64,000 nt of DNA from Ottelia alismoides (lineage: Eukaryota; Streptophyta; Magnoliopsida; Alismatales; Hydrocharitaceae). Shown in pieces: positions 57,844 to 64,000 of the stretch. The number at the start of each line of letters is the position of its first letter. The first letter of the stretch is position 1. A model generated the notes under the pieces. It did not search any database. It was not told where the DNA came from and was given only the letters and a program-made list of their open reading frames with translations. Location of the stretch: contig JAZKJV010000152.1 in NCBI GenBank assembly GCA_037367405.1, forward strand, positions 620,001 to 684,000, read 5' to 3'. The position numbers and the translations under genes are program-made.

Positions 57844-58034
57844 AATGTCGCCTTGTTACATACAATTGGTACATTCTATGTATCCAATCCCTTAGTACAA
57901 GATATCACTTTGAGCATCGAGTAACGCTCGATAAATCCATACAGTTGAACTAAAGAATTCTTACTTGAAATCGCAAGAAGTAAACCTAGGAAATATATGC
58001 ATACCTAAACAAAACAAACCCCAAGCGTAAAAAG

Positions 58035-58213
58035 ACGAAAGGACATAAGTGTTATCGCGGAAATTTGATAGAGAACAAGTGTAAAAAAACCCAAACAACA
58101 AACACTAACCGAAAGGTGGAAACCGGAGATAAGAGTTTTTTTTATAATGTTATCATAAAAACTCCGAAGAGTAAAAGTGTAAAAATCACAAACAACAAAC
58201 AATGACTGAAAGG
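58035..58213. repeat. Minisatellite, two ~100-bp units
   Basis: Units of about 100 bp end with AACAACAAAC...GAAAGG (unit ends at about 58115 and 58213). A third unit resumes at 59420, after the LINE, and is itself split by the hAT element before ending near 60402. Confidence 0.65.
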
Positions 58214-59419
58214 GAGTAAGGAACAAACTTGAGAGCATCATGAGGCGCTTTTTCTGCTCGTCGTCAGGACGATCGAGTGGGATACCGTTAGTAGATTGGA
58301 AAACTATTTCTTGTTCGAAGGACAATGACGATTTGGGTGTGTGTAGCTTGGAGGAGATGAACATGACTCTGATCAGCAAGTGGATTACTCCGATTTCGAG
58401 CAACTGTAGCAACTTAGTTTGCAACCTGATAAGGAAGATCTATGGTAACAGCTCGTCGCTGCCTGGGCACGAGATCTTTGGCACGCACCTTCGTATTTTT
58501 GACGAGGGGTTTGTGGGGTGGCGCGGGAGATCGTCCCTTTTTGAGACATGTCCTTGGGATGGTACTGGCTTTAGGTTCTGGATTGATAATTGATAGAGAA
58601 TGGGCCGCTGAGCATCAGATTCCCGAGGTTGATGGAGTTGACAGTGGACCCAGGTTACTCTGTGGCGAATATGTGGGATGGAGACTCCTTTTCCCTTAGA
58701 TTTCGCTTTGAGCTATCAGATCAATGCCTGGAAGAGCTGATGATGTCGCAAGCGGAGTTGGATAATGTGACTGGGCCCGCTGAGGGGCGAGACTATTGGA
58801 TTTGGTATGATGAGGTGTTCTCGGTTGGCAAGGCATATAAGATTTTGAAGGGGTCGATGGTTTTTGACCCGGAGGATGTGCGACAGATTACAAAAGGATC
58901 TGAAAATGGAAAGTTCCAACACGCGTGAAGGTCTTTTTATGGCTATTCAGGAGGGGCAGAATCTTGATGGGGATCGACTTTCTCGATTTGTTCAGTCATT
59001 TGTTACGACTTGTACGCAATGTATGGATGAGGTGGAAGATGCAGATCACATTTTCTTTGGGTGTGGGAGCTTACGGGAGGTGTGGGAGCTTTTTGGGAAT
59101 AGTATGATTTGTGTAGATGGTGCGGTCAGGTTCTGAGATTCCATTGGAGCAAACTGGAATGGCACAGAGGTGGATAGATCGAGTTGCCTAGCTATAATTT
59201 GAGCGATTTGGCTTACCAGGAATGGTGTGATCTTTTGTCAGGAGCGTTGCTACGGAGAAAATATCGTTGTGCATGCTAGAGCGTTGATGGAATATTGGAA
59301 CGTGTAATTTAACTATTGTAAGTGACATGTTTATAGGTGTATATTATTGTGGTGATTAGTGGTGAAGTTTTATAGCATACACCTAAACGGTAGGGATCCT
59401 GTTTTCATTCCAAAAAAAT
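58214..59419 (+). pseudogene. 5'-truncated LINE copy
   Basis: It is homologous to 53895-55094: LESIMRRFFCSSSGRSSG, CSLEEMNMTLISKWIT, VKVFLWLFRRGRILMGID and a zinc-finger-like CTQCMDEVEDADHIFFGCG. It ends in CCAAAAAAAT. Duplications TGAAAGG lie at 58207-58213 and 59420-59426, which fit target-primed insertion. It is broken by frameshifts but keeps the C..C-H-C pattern that the longer copy has lost. Confidence 0.85.
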
Positions 59420-59446
59420 TGAAAGGTGGAAAGTAGATATAACAGG

Positions 59447-60319
59447 TAGGGATGAGCATTGGGCTGGGCCGGCCCGGCCCAGCCCGAAGCCCAGCCCAAA
59501 AAGCCCGGCACGGCCCAGGCCCAAAGGAATATCGGGCCGGGCTTGGGCCCAATATTTAGGCCCAAATTTTTTTGGGCCGGGCTCGGGCTTGGCTCGGCCC
59601 AGCCCGACCCGGCCCAAGGGCCCGGCCCGAAGAGGGCCCGAATCCTTTCTCACATCCTACATGCATGAAAACTCCCACCTATTTCATGTGCACTCTCTTC
59701 TTGTATCATGTCTTCATACAATGTTTATAAATCAAGAAAGTCAAGCGTGTGACTTGAGTTGATGGTCAATGTATTTCAATTAAGAATGTATTTTCCTTAA
59801 TTAGTATTTAGTTTAGATTCTTTTGGTTATTCTTGAATTTGTTAGTATTTATTTTTTTCAATCAAAATATTTTCTATTATTGTACATTATCCAATATGGG
59901 TCTTATGCTTATTTTTTAACATGTAGGATCAGGTGCGCCTGTTATTGTTAACTGGGTAAGTTTGGTTCACTCTTTCAATTTCTATTAATGAGTGACATTC
60001 ATGGTATCTAGCATTGAGTGCACATGTGTAAATTCGGATTTGGTATAATTGAATTTTAGTTGTTTCACAAGTATTATGGTACACATTTTTACCAATTTTG
60101 GCTTAACTTGAAATAAAAGAGTCAAAGTTAATAATATCTAATTGGGAGATGGGTCGGCCCGGCCCAAGCCCGGCCTAAAGGAATTGGGCCGGGCCCGGGC
60201 TTGGGCCGAACAAAAAATTTTTTTGCGGGCCTAAGCCCGGCCCAAGGCCCGAATTTTTTAAGCGGGCTTGGGCCTGGGCCCTTCAAAGCCCGGCCCAACC
60301 CGGCCCATGCTCATCCCTA
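59447..60319. mobile_element. Non-autonomous hAT element, 873 bp, with GGGCC-rich ends
   Basis: The termini are TAGGGATGAGCA and TGCTCATCCCTA (12 bp perfect), flanked by perfect 8-bp duplications ATAACAGG (59439-59446 and 60320-60327). The subterminal 180 bp on each side consist of GGGCCGGGC/GCCCGGCCC repeats; the 480-bp middle is AT-rich without a gene. hAT class by duplication length and terminal sequence. Confidence 0.93.
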
Positions 60320-60402
60320 ATAACAGGTTTCCTTAAGTGTTACCGCAAAAACACGGAAGGGTACAAGTGCAAAAAAACCAAACAACAAAACCCTATATTG
60401 AA
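60320..60402. repeat. Third minisatellite unit, right part
   Basis: With 59420-59446 it forms one ~100-bp unit like those at 58035-58213 (AAACAACAAAACCC ... GAAAAGG). Confidence 0.55.
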
Positions 60403-60404
60403 AA

Positions 60405-60600
60405 GGAAAATGGGGATGCCTTCCGAGGAGCTTACTTGACTTCTCCTTCCATTTTCCTCATATTTTTATTTTTTTAAAATAAATTTATAAAAATTCATCA
60501 TTATATCTTTATGTCATGTCATTAAAGTTTCGTAACAGATGAAAAGAAATACTTTTCATTCCGTTCACTCGGAGATCATTAGTTTCTTTGCTAATGCGAT
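60405..60600. mobile_element. One arm of a fold-back MITE (half element)
   Basis: TTCATCATTATATCTTTATG and ACAGATGAAAAGAAATA resemble one arm of the family at 44880-45080. The complementary arm is not present. Confidence 0.4.
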
Positions 60601-60833
60601 TCTTTTCAACTATTCTTCCCGCCAATTATAGATGAAAGTTGAATGTTTTTGACGATGAAATGTTGACGTTTTGAAATTTCGAAGTAAATGTCTCCACAAA
60701 CTCCAAAAATCTTGCAATTCGAATCTTTGAATGTGTGAATGTTTGATATAGATGTAAATGTTTGATATATATGTGTAATGTGTACGCATACCATTCTTTC
60801 CTTTGTTTTTTCCAACTCCCCTAATAATTGATA

Positions 60834-61299
60834 CACTACACCCAAACGAGTCCACAGTGATGCTTTTTTTTAATTCGTCACTATATCCTCTATTATTATA
60901 TAGAGTGACAATAACATTTATTGTTAAATAATTATACTTGAATTTAGCGACGAATATCGTATCTATTGCTATAATATTAGTGACGGTCAATAACAACATT
61001 GGTGACGGTCAATAAATGAACGTGATTCTATAGTTATTTTTCAAAATTTGAATTAATCCTCGTTGATATTTCTAGTTCAAAATTTAGCAGTAATTAATTA
61101 AAATTTGAAAAATAGTAACGGAAAAGCTTTGTTGTACAAACAACCGCATATTATACAATAACAATATGGCATTCGTTGCTATTCTCAATTATAGAAATCA
61201 TTTCGCAACAAAGGATATCTCATCATTGTATGTTCAAGATGAATGATATAGTGACTGGTTTCATAAAATGCATCATTGTGGACACACTATGTTGTAGTG
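60834..61299. mobile_element. Non-autonomous CACTA-like element, 466 bp
   Basis: It starts CACTACACCC and ends GTTGTAGTG. The match continues inward (GTCCACAGTGATG against CATCATTGTGGAC). A 3-bp duplication ATA is present on both sides (60831-60833 and 61300-61302), the CACTA hallmark. It has no transposase. Confidence 0.82.
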
Positions 61300-61401
61300 A
61301 TATATCATTTGATCATATGTATATAGTAATAAATATTATTCGTTGTAAAATTATCTTTAATTCTAAAGTTTGCAATGAAAGCAATAACTAATTGTTGTAT
61401 T

Positions 61402-61818
61402 CACTACAAAAAAAGTGACCTATGGAAACGTAAACATTGTTGTATTCTAGGTCATATCTTTCAACGTTAAATGTATAACAATGAATATTATTATTTGCCA
61501 GATTATATTTGATTCTTTAAATTTACAAGAAATAGTGTGATCGTTGTTGTCTCATTGACAACAAATCATATATCAGTTATTTGTTGATTTTTTTTCTTCT
61601 AATCATTGCTAACCCAACAACCATTACTACAAATTTCAATAAAAAAAGTCAATAAAATGGTCATATGTGACCGTGTAGCAACGAAAATAACATTTTCTAT
61701 GAACCACACGAACAAAATTTACATTTTCAATGAATAATAATCATTGTTATAAATTTAACATAAAAAAGATCACTATTATTTCAAATATTCGTTACTATAG
61801 ACTAATTTTGTCTTAGTG
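61402..61818. mobile_element. Non-autonomous CACTA-like element, 417 bp
   Basis: It starts CACTACAAAAAAAGTGACC and ends TTTTGTCTTAGTG. The 3-bp duplication ATT lies at 61399-61401 and 61819-61821. The interior has AACAATGAATATTATT and TTGTTGTCTCATTG words. Confidence 0.82.
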
Positions 61819-61865
61819 ATTTGCTATATGGAATAACAACGATTAAAATCCATTACTTAAAATTA

Positions 61866-62123
61866 AAGTATCTTTACTCTTCTGCCCCTCTGATTTTCTG
61901 CAAATGCACTTGTGTCCCTATCTTTTTTGCAACAACATTGTGCCCATGTATTCTTACACAATTAACAATATTGCCCTTCCCTTGTAATACAAGGATATAA
62001 GCGTAATAATGGAAGGGTGGTACTGTGAACTTTGTAAGAATACATGGATACAAGCATTATTGCAAAAAAGATAGGGGAATAAGTATACCCAGAAACTCAC
62101 AGAGGCGGAAGTGTAAAAATCCC
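61866..62123. mobile_element. MITE, 258 bp
   Basis: The left CTATCTTTTTTGCAA and the right TTGCAAAAAAGATAG are exact inverted repeats inside longer imperfect arms. CCTTCCCTTGTAATAC pairs with GGAAGGGTGGTACTG in the centre. Same family as 49691-50480 and 62582-62804. Confidence 0.75.
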
Positions 62124-62581
62124 ATAAATTTAACATAGAAAGATTTTTTGACAATGAACATATAAATTATTTTTTATTCGTTATTTAGGTTAATTTTTTG
62201 TTCGACTGTGGTTGAGCCCGTGGGTCGTATTCAGGAGCTGGTCAAGCCGGACCAACCCAATACTCATCTCTCTAACTAGTCTCCCACTTGTTGCTTAGGC
62301 CATTGGATTCTTCTTAGCTTATGGAGGAAGATATTATTCCAACATTAGGCTATAGGATTCTTCTAAGCTTTTAGTCTATATTTCAACACTAGGGCAGCTA
62401 TAGGATTCTTACTAGCTTTTGGTCTATATTTCAACATTAGGTTATAGGATTCTTCTAAGCTTTTAGTCTATATTTCAATTTTAAAGCAAGATATGAAACA
62501 ATCAAGAATATATATCTTCCCAGATATACGATTAGGAACACATGATGCATGTTCCCAATCTTTTGTCATTGGATAATTTCT

Positions 62582-62804
62582 AGGGATTTGTACATTTGTA
62601 CCCTTTCAAGTTTTTGTTATTACAATTATGCCTCTGTCTCTTTTGCAATAACAGTAGTGTCCATATATTTTTTTTACATAACCTTTAGTTATACCCTTTC
62701 GTTAAGGTAGATTGTGGGATTGACAGGAGGGCACTAGCGTTATTGCAATAAAGTAGGGACATAACTATAATTGTAGAATCTATAGCACAAGTATAAAAAA
62801 GAGA
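62582..62804. mobile_element. MITE, 223 bp
   Basis: The arms TACATTTGTACCCTTTCAAG...CAATTATGCC and GGGACATAACTATAATTGTA...TATAAAAAAGAGA are imperfect inverted repeats, with TTTTGCAATAACAGTAG pairing with CTAGCGTTATTGCAATAA. Confidence 0.65.
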
Positions 62805-63074
62805 TATTTACACCCATAACTCTGAGTAATTTCGTAATTACAATCATAACCCCCACGTAATCATGAATTATACGAGAAACCTTGAATAATGAATTACACG
62901 AGAAACCTTGAATAATGCTAACTCTTAGAGACATAACCATGTGTTATGTTTCGTTTAAGATGCCAGTTATAATTGACGGTTTTCGATAAAAAATGTCAAA
63001 ATTTCCATCAATTCTCAACTTATTTGCAAATCATGCCCTCTTCCCTCCTCCTTGATGTGTCAATGCCCCTCCCA

Positions 63075-63345
63075 TCTCCTCGACTCCACGTGACCTGCAT
63101 CCTCGAAACCCTCCTCCCATCTTCCGACAACGACGACTTCTTCCTCTCCCTCTCATGGCTCTGCTTCCTCCTCGACTCCTTCCTCTCTTACGATCGCCTC
63201 TTCAGCTCGCTCCACTCCCACAGCTCCCTCTCCATCCCCTTCCCCCTCCTCTCCACAGCTCCCTCTCCAAGGCCCTTGATGTCTTCAATGTCATTCACGA
63301 CGGCATCGACCACCTCCGTAACTACCATTGCTTCCTCAGGGAAGG
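63075..63345 (+). pseudogene. Fragment resembling a ROH1/BYPASS1-family gene (frameshifted)
   Basis: One frame reads HVTCILETLLPSSDNDDFFL then SLSWLCFLLDSFLSYDRLF (about 63088-63210). A second frame, +2 relative to it, reads SLSKALDVFNVIHDGIDHLR (63260-63320). In ROH1/BYPASS1-type plant proteins of unknown biochemical role, a similar 'HV...LLP', 'SLxWLRxLLDxFL' and 'ALDVCNxxxDGIDxLR' order occurs near the N-terminus (family knowledge). The frame change and the missing rest of the protein, replaced by purine-rich repeat from 63338, mark it as a broken fragment. It may be a captured piece or the edge of a decayed gene. Confidence 0.5.
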
Positions 63346-63760
63346 GGAGGGGAATGAGGAGGGAGGGGAAGGGGAGGAACATGAGTGAGGGTAGGGGAAG
63401 GCGGAGGGGAAGGCGAAGGGAGGGGAAGGGTTGCCGATGCTACTCGTGCGAGTGGAGGGGAGCGCGAGGGGAGGGGAAGGGGAGGGGAAGGGGTGGAGCA
63501 TGCACAAGGGGAGGGGATGGTGGAGGGAGGGGAAGGGGAGGAGAATGCGCGAGGGGAGGGGACAGCGGAGGGAGGGGAAGGGGAGGGGAAGGCGGAGGGA
63601 GGGAAAGGGGAGGGGCAGGCACGAGGGGAGGGAAGGGCGGAGGGAGGTGAAGGGGTAGCAGACGCGAGGGGAGGGGAGGGCGGAGGGAGGGGAAGGCGAA
63701 GGGAGGGGAAGGGGAGGAGCAGTTGTTGTTGCTCGCGTGAGGGGAGAGGAGGGAAAGGCA
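63338..63760. repeat. Purine-rich G-run tract (GAGGGGAGGGGAAGG)
   Basis: Over 400 bp consist mainly of GGAGGGGAAGG and GCGAGGGGAGG variants with short breaks. Reading frames through it (Arg/Gly- or Pro/Ser-rich) are products of the repeat. It has many runs of four G, so G-quadruplex or triplex formation is likely (inference). Confidence 0.85.
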
Positions 63761-64000
63761 GGGGTACTAGGCATGGAAGCGGTACTAACTCTACTCTGAT
63801 ACAAGTTGATGGGAACACAATCCATCGGTATCGTCTCCTCTCGGATACCAGACCCCTGGATACGGAAGCGGATGTAGATACGGATGCAGATATAGATGCA
63901 GATGCGCAATCGACCACCATGACAGAAGCACGCGAAAATAAGAACAACCAGATATAACGGTGGCTGGTCACCTCTCACGACCACCGGAGAAGAAAGATCA

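Noticed and set aside
62973..63957. Reading frames of 190-225 residues across the purine tract
   Set aside because: The frames are open on both strands because the GAGGGG repeat lacks stops. Only the ROH1-like part before 63345 is worth keeping.

Overview
This window is nuclear DNA of a flowering plant, probably a monocot. The evidence is Athila-type Ty3/gypsy retrotransposons primed by plant tRNA-Asp, plus LINE, hAT and CACTA relics and many miniature inverted-repeat elements (MITEs) inserted in (TA)n tracts. The few gene-like pieces are GC-rich, which fits a monocot, but the species cannot be named from the sequence. I see no intact host gene, rRNA, tRNA or CRISPR. Almost every long open reading frame is transposon-derived or compositional.

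Layout, 1-42.5 kb: a nest of at least five related Athila-like elements. (i) 1-1830 is part of a family-B LTR (minus strand). (ii) It sits in a plus-strand family-A element, of which only the 3' internal region (1831-4615) and the 3' LTR (4616 to about 8600) are in view. (iii) Tail-to-tail against that LTR lies 'element 1' (minus, about 8632-39242). It has two 3.7-3.9 kb LTRs, a tRNA-Asp primer site, a polypurine tract and a decayed gag-PR-RT-RNaseH-INT set. (iv) 'Element 2' (minus, 24801-36455) is inserted in the 5' LTR of element 1, with a perfect ATGAC target duplication. It has young 3 kb LTRs, an intact primer site and polypurine tract, but no RT, RNase H or integrase. It carries a gag-position ORF, a retropepsin-like ORF in the -1 frame and an acidic, repeat-containing tail. 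(v) 39243-42543 is the 3' end of an older plus-strand Athila-like element with a 1.5 kb LTR.

Layout, 42.5-64 kb: older intergenic DNA with many small DNA transposons. Several fold-back elements abut (TA)n tracts (43.1-48.9 kb). One of them, a 1.67 kb inverted-repeat element, carries a GC-rich piece resembling a gene 5' end. There are two non-autonomous hATs with perfect 8-bp duplications (49822-50329 and 59447-60319), two CACTA-like elements with 3-bp duplications, and two copies of one LINE family (52961-55094 and 58214-59419). A broken fragment resembling a ROH1/BYPASS1-family gene precedes a purine-rich G-run tract near the right end.

How the parts relate: elements 1 and 2 share LTR termini (TGATGAAT... 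on the coding strand), primer site, polypurine tract, patches of 5' leader and an unusual array of stem-loops that repeat the polypurine-tract core. The simplest reading is an autonomous lineage (element 1, now dead) and a non-autonomous partner (element 2) moved by its proteins. This pair, with the element 2 gag-like/protease-like ORF overlap at an A7 run and the stem-loop arrays, is the most novel content of the window.
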